Shown: in pieces, positions 25,262-36,300 of the stretch
Position numbering within the stretch: position 1 is the first letter of the stretch
Layout of the letters: the number at the start of each line of letters is the position of its first letter
DNA from: Eutypa lata
Taxonomy: Eukaryota; Ascomycota; Sordariomycetes; Xylariales; Diatrypaceae
Assembly (NCBI GenBank): GCA_022661535.1
Contig: JAKULF010000006.1
Span: forward strand, 4,335,001-4,399,000
Length of the DNA stretch: 64,000 nucleotides
Direction of reading: 5' to 3'
Translations under genes and position numbers: made by a program
The notes under the pieces: model-generated
Seen by the model: the letters and a program-made list of their open reading frames with translations, nothing else
Database searches by the model: none
What the model was told of the DNA's origin: nothing

Positions 25262-27701
25262 ATGCATCAAGAAAATCACAACTCAATGATGGAATCAAGA
25301 TCAGTCTCGAAGATGGACAGTACGCTTACCGATTCTCAATGGCAAGTGTTGTTCGCATTGCTTGACGTGGTTGTCCCTTCAATTGAAGTAGGGGATTCCC
25401 CAGCTGGGAATGATAAAGATCACCTTCGAATTTCTCAACATCATTTCCACGACCTGTACGAGAGTGTCGCACGCGATATGCAGTACCCTCCAAGTGAGGA
25501 GGTCTTCCGTGCTTACATTACCAGACGACTATCAGATAGTCCGATCTTCGTAGATAGTGTTAAGAAAGTCATAAAGACACTAGGATCCACCCCAAGCAAG
25601 CAACTAGGCTTTGTTTTATGGTTTATGAGGTAATGTTAGTCTGTTCTACTACAATAAAAAAATTTCACTAACGGGGTTGCGCTCCTAGTACTAGGATTGG
25701 GAGTTTGATCAGCACTGGGTACTTGACACCCTTCAGTGAACAACCTCTGGATGTACGAGAAAGGATCTTACTATCTTGGCACAAATCCTGGTTGCCCCTA
25801 TGGCCCGTGCTAGCAAGGACATTCATTAATATGGGAAAGGCTTTTTGGAGCCGGACGGATACTATGCTCCAACAAATCAGCGGCTACCAAACTTCCAGGG
25901 AGAACCCTCGAGTGATACCTGGGCCCACCGTCAACTTCGACTTCATACAGCCAGATTCTGTAATCGAGACCGATATTGTCATTGTCGGTTCGGGTTGCGG
26001 AGGTGGCGTCTGTGCTAAAGTCCTTGCTGAAGCTGGACATCGTGTCCTTGTTGTCGATAAAGGTTACTATTTCTCCCCGAGCCAACTCCCACTGCCAATA
26101 GGCCAGCTGGATTCCATTTTACAAGGGGGTGGAATGATTACTACTGTAGATGGCTCCATCGCAGTTGTGGCAGGTTCGGCTTGGGGTGGAGGAGGCTCTG
26201 CAAATTACGGAGTCAGCCTGAAACTTCAAGATATCGTAAGGCAGGAATGGACAGAAAGAGGATTGAAGTTCTTCTCGAGCTCGGACTATCAAGACTCCCT
26301 TACCCGCGTTTGCAATTTCCTGGGCGTAAGTGATGCTCATGTACGACATAACCATGGTAATAGGGTCCTGTTTGAGGGAGCCCAGAAGCTTGGTTGGCGC
26401 ACAATAATTTGTCCCAGGAACAACAAAGGTGGAGAGCATAACTGCGGTAGTAGTTGTGCTCTTGGTTGCAGAGAAGGGAGAAAGCAAGGCCCAGCTGTAA
26501 GCTGGTTACCAACAGCGGCAAAATCTGGAGCACGTTTTATGGAAGGGTTCGAAGTTACCAAAGTTCTCCTAGAGGATAAGGATGGAGTGAAGAAGGCAAT
26601 TGGGGTAGAAGGAATGTGGACACCAAAGGAGGAAGCCACAGGGGTTAACCCCAAGAGTCGGCGTTTGGTACGAGTCAGTGCAAAGAAAGTAATCGTTGCG
26701 AGCGGCGCGCTGAACACTCCGCTCCTGTTGATGAAGAGTGGTCTTAAGGTAAGATTATACCCAGTTAACTAGCTATGATACAACTATTCAACTGATATGT
26801 GGCTAGAATCCTAATATAGGCAAGCACCTTTATCTACAGCCCGTTGCTAGTATCGCAGCCGTCTTCAAAGAAGATGTCCGGCCATGGGAAGGTAAGACAC
26901 CATACCAACACACCGCGCATAATAACCAAGCTAATATGTAACGTTCAAGGTGAGATAGCCACGAGTGGTGTCACTGAGTTTGACAATCTTGATGGGAAGG
27001 GCTATGGCACTAAGATAATGGGGGCGGCTATGTTTGTACGTTGTTCTTCTTTCTTCGTTACTTTTTTATTGATAAACCTAGTTAACGTGATAATGAACAA
27101 GCCACTCATGACTTTACTACAAATCCCGTGGCAAAGTGGACTGCAATTCAAGATGGACGCCCTTAAGTATCGTCACATGAATTGTTATTTGTCTATCATC
27201 AGGGATCGGGACGCGGGTAATGTCTCCCTGGACCCTGTTGATGGTTCCCCCGTTGTCGCCTACACCATGTCGCCATTCGACCGTAAACATGCGGTACTCG
27301 GGCTAGCTGCCACAGCTAAGCTCTGCTACATTCAAGGTGCCAGGGAAATCCTTCCCATGGTGCCCAACATACCCCGTTTTGAATGTCACAAATCCGACCG
27401 AGACCCTAGTGATGCAGAGTTCGCTGAGTGGCTCGAGAGGCTCGAGAGAGCGGACCTAAGCCCCTCGGCGGCTACACTGAATTCCGCTCATCAGATGGGC
27501 TCCTGTCGCATGAGTATAGACCAAGACAATGGCGTTGTGGACGAGACTGGCAAGGTATGGGGAACCAGTGGTTTGTACGTTGCGGATGCTAGTGTGTTGC
27601 CCTCGGCTAGCGGAGTCAACCCTATGATTACGGTGATGACCGTTTCAGACCATATTGCAAGGGGAATTGCCGCAAGCTTAAGTGAAGGCCCTTTGAGCTA
27701 A
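25262..27701 (+). CDS. Long-chain fatty alcohol oxidase (GMC family)
   Basis: FAD enzyme oxidising long-chain alcohols to aldehydes with release of H2O2, part of omega-oxidation and hydrocarbon or wax use; homologues are in peroxisomal or ER membranes. Exons 25262-25629, 25689-26748, 26807-26891, 26950-27035 and 27102-27701 give 732 residues, the usual FAO size. The Rossmann FAD motif VIVGSGCGGG lies near residue 220. The substrate-region signature AGSAWGGGGSANYGVSL and the C-terminal NSAHQMGSCRM (catalytic His) and VLPSASGVNPMIT are present. The fourth intron (27036-27101, GTACGT...AACAAG) is 66 bases and in frame; it is inferred because its translation breaks the family pattern. The start could also be the Met at 25286 or 25313. 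Confidence 0.92.
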
Positions 27702-28300
27702 TTGTACATTCCTATATCAGGTGTGGAGTTGATTTTGTTGGTGGGAATGGTTGAGGCTTCTAGCTGAACTCAGGAGTTCTGCTATTGCTTGTTGGCAATT
27801 GATTTAGCTTTGGTACAAGCTACTCAAACTATATCATGTTATTACTTAATATGTACACCCCTTTAGTTTGACCATGTATCAATTGGAACTGCCATGTTAT
27901 GCGGACTCAACTTGGAGTTTCTGCACTACATTCATCTAACAAAGCATTAACCACCAAAACACTAAGAGTAACGCGAATGTGTTCCCTAGCCTAGATTCTA
28001 GCTCGACTTTACCACGCCCGAGGTACCAGGGATACTTCCCCTTTTGAGCCCAGTTGATAATACGTAAAACCCGTGGACCATTAATGTCCAGTCAAGTCGT
28101 CACTTAGCTTCTAGAGCACTCATTAAACAATCATGGTTTATTTCTGATACATTTATAGAAGTTACATAAGCCAACACACCAAATACTCCTCCATGTTGAA
28201 ATAATATAGGCAGAATACATCTTGAACGCATAGTACCCTACACCTAGATATTAACTACCATACTGAGACCGCTCAACCAAATCCATTGTCCATGACCCGG
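27702..28300. other. Convergent intergenic region
   Basis: Shared 3' region of the alcohol oxidase and the LysM-like gene. AT-rich; no gene seen. Confidence 0.5.
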
Positions 28301-28918
28301 TCAAATACTATGCGCCTGTCCCAGCGAAGATATGAACGGCGCGTTAGTATAACACTGGCACAGCGAGCTCATATACAAATGTGCGTCCCCAGTGCATTCT
28401 GACGTGATGTGATCGGGCCACCAGTAAGGCGGATTGGGCTTCGGGACGTGCTCCAAAAGCTTGACGGGATCCTTTTCCTTGCTCTCCGTCTTCAGGTACT
28501 CGTCGCACATCGTAGTCACGCCCTTCGGGTCTTCCTTGGCGTTCATCTCGAACAGGTTGTAGCATTTGTTGTATTTGCACGTGACCGGACGTGGCGGCGC
28601 CGTAATTTGAGGAGCGACGGTGATTCTGGGCTTCGTGTGCGAGCTTCGTACGCAGTAGTAGTACTTCCACCACACATTGTTGCAGTCTCCCTTCAGCTGG
28701 GGGTTCAGGGCGAGGAAGCCGGCTACGTCCAGAGGTGGGCTGGCGGTTTTAGCGAACCTGGTGCATGAGTCTTCCATGTGCGCCTCGGCCCAGTGTGAGC
28801 AGAGGCTGGGATCACTGCCGGGCTGCACTTTTCCGGGAGGGGGGACTGCTAGCCCTGGAGTACTGAGGAGTAGGGTAATAAGAGAAAGTGTTAATGTCTT
28901 GAACATTGTGATTGCCAT
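28301..28918 (-). CDS. Secreted Cys-rich protein with LysM-like domain
   Basis: Single exon, 205 residues from the Met at 28918 (201 from the Met at 28906, MFKTLTLSLITLLLSTPGLA, a clear signal peptide). The mature N-terminal half, with SLCSHWAEAHMEDSCTRFA then FLALNPQLKGDCNNVWWKYY and YCV, matches the fungal LysM pattern (Cys, DSC, FLxxNPxxxxDCxxxWxxYYYCV). Such domains bind chitin oligomers and in secreted fungal effectors dampen chitin recognition. The usual YTVxxGDxC start is degenerate here. The C-terminal half has six further Cys (CKYNKCYNLF, TMCDEY, SECTGD, SLCQC) and no LysM. Extending the frame to 29011 would put 31 non-signal residues in front, so that start is rejected. Confidence 0.75.
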   Translation of the reverse strand: MAITMFKTLTLSLITLLLSTPGLAVPPPGKVQPGSDPSLCSHWAEAHMEDSCTRFAKTASPPLDVAGFLALNPQLKGDCNNVWWKYYYCVRSSHTKPRITVAPQITAPPRPVTCKYNKCYNLFEMNAKEDPKGVTTMCDEYLKTESKEKDPVKLLEHVPKPNPPYWWPDHITSECTGDAHLYMSSLCQCYTNAPFISSLGQAHSI

Positions 28919-30024
28919 TAGATTATAAGATTCTGTTGGTCTGTAAGGAAGAAAGGTTGGGGAAAGAAGGACAACAGAGTGTCTCCTGTTAAAATACTCA
29001 ACTTTGTGCACAACGACTGTGGCGTACGAGATTATTTCTTTGTTCTATCAAAAATCGAGATTATCAGTTCATTGACGTCTGACTTGGACATACACAAAGA
29101 ATAAGTGGGCAGTGCACAAAGCGTGCTTCAGCTCGCTTTAGGTATGAGCATCCCAACTTGAATCTCCGTGATCTTTTACGATACTAGGTTATTAAACTTG
29201 CGACATACGTCAAATGATAACTATTGTTTAGATGAAAAGGGTTGATTCCGTGGCCAAGAGCTTTTACTACGTGGGCTTGAAAGTTTGAACGTTTTAACGG
29301 ATGCAAGCTATTGGCAAGTCAGTACAATGAAATTGGGGGACATAGATCATATTTAGACTACTACTCATACAATCGCATCCAAGATGATTCCTACAAATAT
29401 CTGATCGAGCTTGCTCTAAACCCGCTTAATGATTTTCCGTAGTTAGTATCTTAGCTGCGAGACTGTAACACCGTGTATCCATTCCAAACATAGTCTCATC
29501 ACCAGGCACAAGATGTCACCCATTACTCGATGATACATCTTGTGATAAAAGCATAGAGCATGAGTCAGCGGCTGATAAGCGCTCACCTGTCATAGGACTT
29601 CCCCGGGCAGATCGGTGTGCCCAGGGAAACATTATAAACCTTCAACCCCATTAAATTCGAACTAGTTTGTTATTACTGCAATGAAACCAGGATGGGTTAC
29701 CTGGAAAAAAGCCTTGTAAGTAAAGAAGAGAAGGTATTTATACCTAGAGAAAATATAACATAATATTCACATAAAACCAATAAATACATGTAGAAGTGGC
29801 ATCGTGGCAGTGGGTAGATGAGGCCTGCGGATGATGGTTAAAAACTGACAGCTATGGCAGGTGGCGTTCAGCTGCATGGATGGAAGAAATACACGGGGAA
29901 TTCTCGGAAGACTAGTAAATAAATAAAACCACGCAGCCCATATAATTGTCAAAGAAAGCAAAATCTTCAACACAGTCAGCTTACGACGGCGTGTCACTAC
30001 TAGCAATGGTAGTGGCACTACGTG
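28919..30024. other. Intergenic
   Basis: No protein gene supported. An 83-residue minus frame at 29767-30018 has one hydrophobic stretch but no other support. GTGTCAC-type short repeats occur from 29990 to 30055, running into the tRNA. Confidence 0.45.
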
Positions 30025-30159
30025 TCACCTCTGGCGCAATGGCAGCGTGTCACTTTCCGGTGGTGAAGGCTCTCGGTTCGAGTAAGTTGAAACCAAATTA
30101 GGATTTCATCCCTCCAGCAAGCAGTTTAACTAACCAACTCATAGGTCCGGGGAGGTGAG
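30025..30159 (+). tRNA. tRNA-Arg(CCG) interrupted in the T-loop
   Basis: Exon 1 is 30025-30081 and exon 2 is 30145-30159. The acceptor stem pairs TCACCTC (30025-30031) with GAGGTGA (30152-30158), seven of seven. The D stem is GCGC/GCGT (30034-30037, 30045-30048) with loop AATGGCA. The anticodon stem is TCACT/GGTGA with loop TTCCGGT, so the anticodon CCG (30057-30059) reads codon CGG. The T stem is CTCGG (30072-30076) with CCGGG (30147-30151), and the loop TTCGA+GT closes only after removing 30082-30144. Invariant bases U8, A14, G18G19, A21, U33, U54U55C56, A58 and the G53-C61 pair are all present. The A box TGGCGCAATGG and the B-box core GGTTCGA are intact, and a T-run terminator follows. Mature length is 72 nt with discriminator G. 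A dead gene invaded by an insertion cannot be excluded, but no stem is damaged. Confidence 0.85.
30082..30144 (+). other. 63-base intron in tRNA T-loop (GT-AG type)
   Basis: It starts GTAAGT, has ACTAAC at 30129-30134 and ends CATAG, the same signals as the mRNA introns in this window. It lies between tRNA positions 58 and 59. Because G occurs at both 30082 and 30145, the cut could slide by one base. A five-pair helix AGTTG (30085-30089)/CAACT (30135-30139) exists, but the loops around it are 8 and 7 bases, not the 3-base bulges of an archaeal bulge-helix-bulge. Confidence 0.75.
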
Positions 30160-30174
30160 CTTCATCTAGCATTC

Positions 30175-30205
30175 TTTTTTTGTTTTTTTGTTTTCCCTTT
30201 TTCAT
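30175..30205 (+). terminator. RNA polymerase III poly-T terminator
   Basis: Runs of T (seven, then seven, then four or more) begin 16 bases after the tRNA 3' end. Four or more T are enough for Pol III in fungi. Confidence 0.75.
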
Positions 30206-31301
30206 TCTTTGTTTCTCTTTCTTTGTTAATAGGCTAGTGAAAAGTCTGCTGTTATTTTCACTGGATATGTGCCGTCTATGAAGAGGGGTAGATGAAATGT
30301 TGATGCCTCAGGCATCATTCTTAGTTTGAGTCTAGATGGGTTTCCACTTTAGCCATCCCCTGGACCCCTATCATATGTGGGGCCGCCGCAGACGCCCACG
30401 ATATCATGGAAACCCCTCATTTTTATGATATACGAATATATACGGCCTAACCCTCCGCTCATTGTGGTTTCTCTAGCAGCTAGGTGGTGATGGCAGCAGG
30501 TCAAATCGTCGAACAGACTAGAGCAATGTCTCGTCATCCAATAAGTCGCGAAACTACTGTTACCTTTGCCTAGCTGTCGTCGACCCTAGGAATTTCCTTT
30601 GACCAGGAAATCTTTTGACACAATAACCCTTCGTTTCACTCTAGTCGTGCCTCATATGTATCATTAGCACTCGAAAGTCAGGGCTAGAAAGTTGGAAGGG
30701 GCGGCTCTTAGTAACTGAGCTTACCTTGACTTCATTTGCGGGAAATACAGGGGTACCTACGTTCTGACCAATGCAGTGAGAGTGTTGTAGGCTGAATTCT
30801 AGGGGTTCAATAATACGATGTTACAGAGGTCGATCACACAAGGCCATTATAGTTCTGACAGTTGGAAAAGTTTAACTGGTTTCAATTTTTAGGTTTATAA
30901 GCTAATCTGGTGGTATTGGTAGGTCGAATGACGTGTTGGACTACATGAGGTAGCGAGAGTCTGACGACCTCATCCATCAAGATTCTCGTATTTAAAGATG
31001 TGTCCCAATTCTGCTTTGTAGTGGTGAGTAATATATAGCAAGAGGTGGACAGGAAGGGGTCATGCATATCATCGACCGATTTGCACGATTAACTAGTGTT
31101 TTCCTTCGCCTTGTGGTGTTGTAAGTTGATAGTGGTTGAGCCGTTGCCACTTGAATTGGCCTGGAAGTGAATAGGATCCTCCGGAAGAACCTTAGAGTCT
31201 AATAGGTTGCAAAATACCAATAGAGAAGCTCGAATGCGTATCGAGAGCGACTAACAAGTAGCTGCTATGTATACACGGAGTTGGAAAGTCTCCTGGGGAG
31301 T
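30206..31301. other. Intergenic
   Basis: No gene seen. It continues T-rich to about 30235 and then becomes mixed sequence up to the 3' end of the PHD gene. Confidence 0.5.
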
Positions 31302-32860
31302 TTAGACTGAGATAGCCTTCGCACCTGTGTTTTCGCTGACCTCCACAGGCATTCCATTCTCAATTGCTTTCTTTCCCTTGGGGTCATACGTCGTCACGCT
31401 GAAGGCCTCGAAATCGTTCTTGTCCTGTAAGTCGTCTTCCTTGATCTCAATGCCGGCTAAGCAACCTTGTCCAATCTTGGGCCAAGATGAGGGTATGGAG
31501 TCGACGGAGGATTCTCGAATCGACTGGTCTGGGTTCCCGACGGTAGCCACTGATACTGAACCTGCCTTTCCACCTGCTCGTTGGTTGTTCACAGGGATTG
31601 AGCCTGGGGTTGATACCTGGCGGGAATAGTGGATAGGACCGTTCGACCCCGCGTCTGTCTTGAGGAAGAGGCTATCTGCTGATGGTCCGGCGGGTAAACC
31701 TTGGGAACCGCGCTTTGCTGCTGGACCGGGCTCATTCGCCGGGAATATGGGAAGATCTGGATGAAGTTCGATGCTATACATCAAGATGTTGACTAACTGT
31801 TCCTGAGGAATAGTAGAAAGGTAGGCCCGTTTCTGGAATGTGTCAGTCACCTTTGCATAGACTTAGGATTAGGAAGTTTTACCTGTTCGGCGCTCTTAGC
31901 CGACCAACTCACGCCCTTGAAACCATCCAGAGATTTCTTCTTAGCGAGGTGTTTCTCCCGCTTAGCAAGACAGCGGCTGCAGAACCACGATCGCGTTTCG
32001 TTGCTAACGAAGTCGTCATCGATGTATGGGTCATGGCAAAGCTGATGCCAGCAGAAGTTACACCCGTCGCAGAAGACAATCTGGTTCTTCTGAGGGCTAA
32101 GGCCTCTGGTACACACTTTGCACAGTGCCTGCTCGGGTGTCCGTTTGCCATAGTTCTTCCGTTTCTGGGTGCTTGCGGGCGACGAGGGATTGTACGGGGC
32201 GGGTTTCTGGACTTGACGGCCGGACTTGGTCATAGTGGGTGCAACCTGATCTTTAGACGGATCCTCTACTTCGCTACGTGGGAGGTCGCTCAGGCTTGAC
32301 GAATCGTCTTGCTCATCCTTAGATCGCTTGCGCTTCGTGCCTTTGGGTGGCCTACCCCTCTTTGCCGGTACCTTGGCCGCTCCCTTGGAAACAACAGGTT
32401 TGGCGACCGACGGCGTCCGGAGTTGGAAAGCATCGTCAATTGGTAAACCAGTAGGTTGTACAGGATTCGATGGCACCCTTGGTGTCGGGAGCGGCATCGT
32501 AAGCGGCATCGTAAGCGAGGTGTTCATGTTCATAACCAAACGCCTCTTGGCATCCTCAAACGTAGACTGCTCAATGGTCCTAGCAACGGCGGAAGCCGAG
32601 GATAAAGCCGAACTAAGACTTCCTGATTTGCCATTAATACGCTGCAGGATCATCTGTGTCGCGGCAGAGAATTGGGGTATGTATGGGGGCCGGTTGCTTG
32701 AGCTGGGATCTCTCGGAGCCGCCTCGGCGGAAGCGGGGCCGGGAACAGACTGTCCAATTGATACGGGATCCATTTTGGTTGAATCTTGTTGTGAACCTGC
32801 AGTTCCTTCCTCCATCTTGACTTCAATTTGGTCTCTGCCCTCTTCTGGGATCGACGACAT
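31302..32860 (-). CDS. PHD-finger nuclear protein with AT-hook
   Basis: Probable chromatin reader. Two minus-strand exons, 31883-32860 and 31302-31832, join in phase 0 to 502 residues. From the N-terminus there are a low-complexity acidic/Ser region, an AT-hook-like KRGRPPKGTKRKR near residue 165, and one PHD finger of C4HC3 pattern at about residues 244-300 (CKVC, FCDGCNFCWHQLCH, WFCSRC). A charged helix KREKHLAKKKS and a long disordered Ser/Pro tail follow. PHD fingers bind histone H3 tails; which mark is read here cannot be told. It is co-oriented with the two accessory genes upstream (33.4-40.5 kb) but is ordinary in composition. Confidence 0.9.
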
Positions 32861-33396
32861 GGTTATGTCGCTGTCATCGGCCTAGTTTGGCTGGTCCTAA
32901 CCGTGGTGAATGTGGATCTTAAGGTCGAATTCGTGTACATGAACCACACCTGGGCAACAGGGTGGCTTCTATGGCAGTTCCGGGCAATTTGAATGTCTGC
33001 CGGGTGATATTATGCTAAAGTGAGGGTTTGGAACAGGAAGGTGATCAATTGAAGTGAATTAAGGCAAGGTTTTTGGAAGTTGGGACTACGCTCACGTGCT
33101 ACACACGTGACCTTTCGGAGGGTCAGAGTGGGGCAATATGTATCGCAGCGTACCTTCCCAAAGCTTTTTCTTCTTCTACATACATGTAGTATTATATGCC
33201 AGCCTATAAAGTCAAGTACCTAGTATAGCTCTGAGCTAGGAAATATATTTCTTTCGGAATACGATCATTCAGAAGTAATACACGAGGTTATCTTCGTCGA
33301 CACAGTTTCACATTCGTAACAGAAAACAAACGAATGAATTAGTTTTCTCCTTGACAGAATCCATTAGACTTCCCGATAAGAGGTCATATCCTTTCC
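32861..33396. other. Intergenic
   Basis: PHD gene promoter side and 3' end of the ankyrin gene. A CACGTG-containing stretch (CTCACGTGCTACACACGTGACC) lies at about 33091-33112, a possible bHLH (E-box) site pair. No gene. Confidence 0.5.
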
Positions 33397-36300
33397 TTAT
33401 TCCGTCGATATTATTTTCATCGCCTCACCAAGCCAGTGTTCGTAGGGTTTATACTTCCAGTATTCTTTTGTGACTGGATCTTCTGAATCATACTCCGAGC
33501 TCTCATCAGAGTATCCTTCCCCACAGCCGTCATACCACTCAACGCCGACGTCCTCCGCAGCCTGCCTAGCAGCTGTACCGATGGAATTGCCGCTGAGAGA
33601 TGCGCGTACCTCCAGCATGCGCCGAAGCCAGTAGCCGGTCCAGAATACCTTGGTCGAGTGCAAACTAAAAGGTTCCTCATCACTCACTTCAGTAGCAAAT
33701 TTATCCCCAAACTCGCTCAAAAGCTCCTCAAGAATGTCTTGCAACGGCTGATCTTCCTCCTGGATCTCCAGGATCTCCTCAAGACTGTGCCCATTCCTGT
33801 CAAGCGATGCGAAGTCACAACACGTGTGCCGCATTTCCAGTCCGTGAAACGTGAGAAACCTTATGATGGCCAGACAGTGGTCGGTTGTCAAAGATATCTT
33901 GACATGTTGAATGTAAGAGACAAGATATTCCAGTATCTCTTGGAACTCTCCCTGCTTATCACGACAGCCGTCTGATATTATTCCTTTCAGAAATGTGGTT
34001 AGAGGAGTACAGCCACCGGTTGAACATTCGCAGCGACAGTCATCCTGCACACCGACGGATAGCAGTCGATTGTGTAGGTCTTTGCAAGGCTCTCCGTAGT
34101 CCCATTTTCGGCTCTTAAGTCTTAGGGGATGCGTAAGTGACCACCATTCCAATCCCAGGGACTGCGATATATGATGCGCTGTGGTTACAGCCGAATTATA
34201 GATTTCGGAATGTCGCATGCCAAGATCTGATAAAGGGGACCATAAATCGGCACTATGGTTAAGGAACCATATGATGACATCCATTAACTCTGATTGAGAG
34301 AGATCAGGATCACTGTGGTAGATGTGTGAAAATAGTGGTGTCTGGCCTTGGTTGTCGATACTGTTTACGTCGCGAAATCCAAGGTCCCATAGCATTTGCA
34401 GACTTTGCTTCCAATGCTTGAGGGGATGGCAATGGAAGACTGAAGGAATCACCACATTTGAGTTATTGCAGTGACCGTGTATAGCCTGTAGGCCATTGGG
34501 TATTGAAATTCCATGCCTTGAGAGAGCTTCTACTACTTCACGGGCTCCCGTATCGAGTACAGCAGACTGGAATAGCCCTAGAGCTCTTGCTTCTTTTCCA
34601 GGTAGGTTTTTAAGTGCGAATTCTCTAAGATCTTTTCTTCGCTGTTTATAGTGAGTATAATACTGCGACTTGCAGTCCAGGCAAGAGTTACCGCCTATCT
34701 TCTCCATCACTATACTACACCCGCTATCGAGGAGGATCCTTAAAGACTCGTTTTGGCATTGAGCCCGTGCACAGCACTGCATCGTAGCATACAAAGGTGT
34801 ATGACTGTTATTGTCTCCTTTACAGAAAACATTTTCGTCTGCCGCGTCAACGAGCAGTTGCAAACATTGTGGCTGTCTGATCGCCATGTGTAGTGGTGTA
34901 TGACCAAACGCGTTCCTTTCACCAATGATTCGTGGATAGTGTCGCAAAAGGTACTCAACTCTTTGGACATCGCCATAATACGCTGCAAGACTCAAGGGGC
35001 CGAAGTCGAATACTATATTAAGTATCAGCCATTGATAGTTTAGCCTATAACTATCTCATGGCAACTAACTCTCAGTCAACACATGAGGTGGACAAGACCA
35101 CTTAAAAAGAGTGGGAAATTGATGTACGTCGCAAAATAATCCTTCTGGCGAACTCCAAGATGACGTTGTCGATTCTGTCGACATAATTGCATTTACCGAC
35201 TTTCCGAGTGTGGGATAATTGGAAAGGAACTTAATACTATCAACAATCACTTCGTCGATTGGTGTCCTTTGAGATCGTTAAATATCAAGGTTCAGAGCAG
35301 TCTCACATCCATATATATGGACTTACTTGCCGGAATTGTCACAGCTCATAGTTGGTACTCCAAGTTTGACGAGAGCGTCGACGATATATACAATATCCAC
35401 AGATAAAATATCAATATACTGGGCGTGAAAATGGTGCATCGCTTGTTCTAATGTGAACTACAAAATCATAGTGTCAGTTAACTATTAAAGATACCTGCTC
35501 CACAATTGCAGGGTACGAGATAGCAATCTTCTAGACCGCATGCGTTGGAACGGTTTATGAGGTCACTCACCAAAAGCGAAAAGATGAGGTGCATGATAGA
35601 CCGGCCATTGGAATCTATGTCCCTTGGTGAGGCCTTCTTTGTAAAATAAAGTTTCGGTATTTCTTTTAGACATAGTACTACAAGTTCCAAATCACGTTCT
35701 GCTCTTTGCCTGGATGCAATGCGCCACATATGTTGGTTAACACAATTTTCGGACAAATTCAACAAACGGAAAGCCGGAGCAGTGTTTTCGTCGACGGATG
35801 GGTAATAGTCAAAGAGCGGACTGATGCCAGAGCCCCCTGCCCCAGTTGTGAGAGTAAAGGAGATTCCGATGGCTGTGTTAATAAGCCTGCGAAGGCCTAG
35901 GAAACGAAGTCCCAGTCTCCTGGTCTCTTGTGGACAGTTTACCATAGCAAACTCGCAGTCTTCTCTATGGGTTTCGAGTATCTCATTCTCCCAAAATATA
36001 GACCAATTTCCCTTCGTGTTGGTACGGCGTGAGAATGACCGACGTGTACGGCAGGGACATGCAGCAGATAAACTCTGCCCTTTATTGATTGGAAAGAGCA
36101 GTCCAGGTCCTGGAGCCTCACGATTCAGTCCATCAGACATACACTGCAACGTTGCAGGTTTTTCCAGCAATTGCCTTAATGCTTGTGTCGAGTTGTTCTA
36201 TAGTCATGATTAGTCAATTTGTTCGTAATACTTCTAATATGAAATGGGGGGTTTACCGCCGTTGGCAAGTGGTCATGTAGAAGTCTCTCCATCCGTGATA

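Noticed and set aside
25009..25365. Plus-strand frame of 118 codons upstream of the alcohol oxidase
   Set aside because: Overlaps the true gene start in another frame and has no family pattern; at most an upstream ORF.
29767..30018. Minus-strand 83-codon frame with a hydrophobic stretch
   Set aside because: No start context or homology-like pattern, and it lies next to the tRNA; insufficient support.
30077..30151. Bulge-helix-bulge motif at the tRNA insert
   Set aside because: The only local helix (AGTTG/CAACT) leaves loops of 8 and 7 bases, not two 3-base bulges, so an archaeal-type endonuclease site is not supported.
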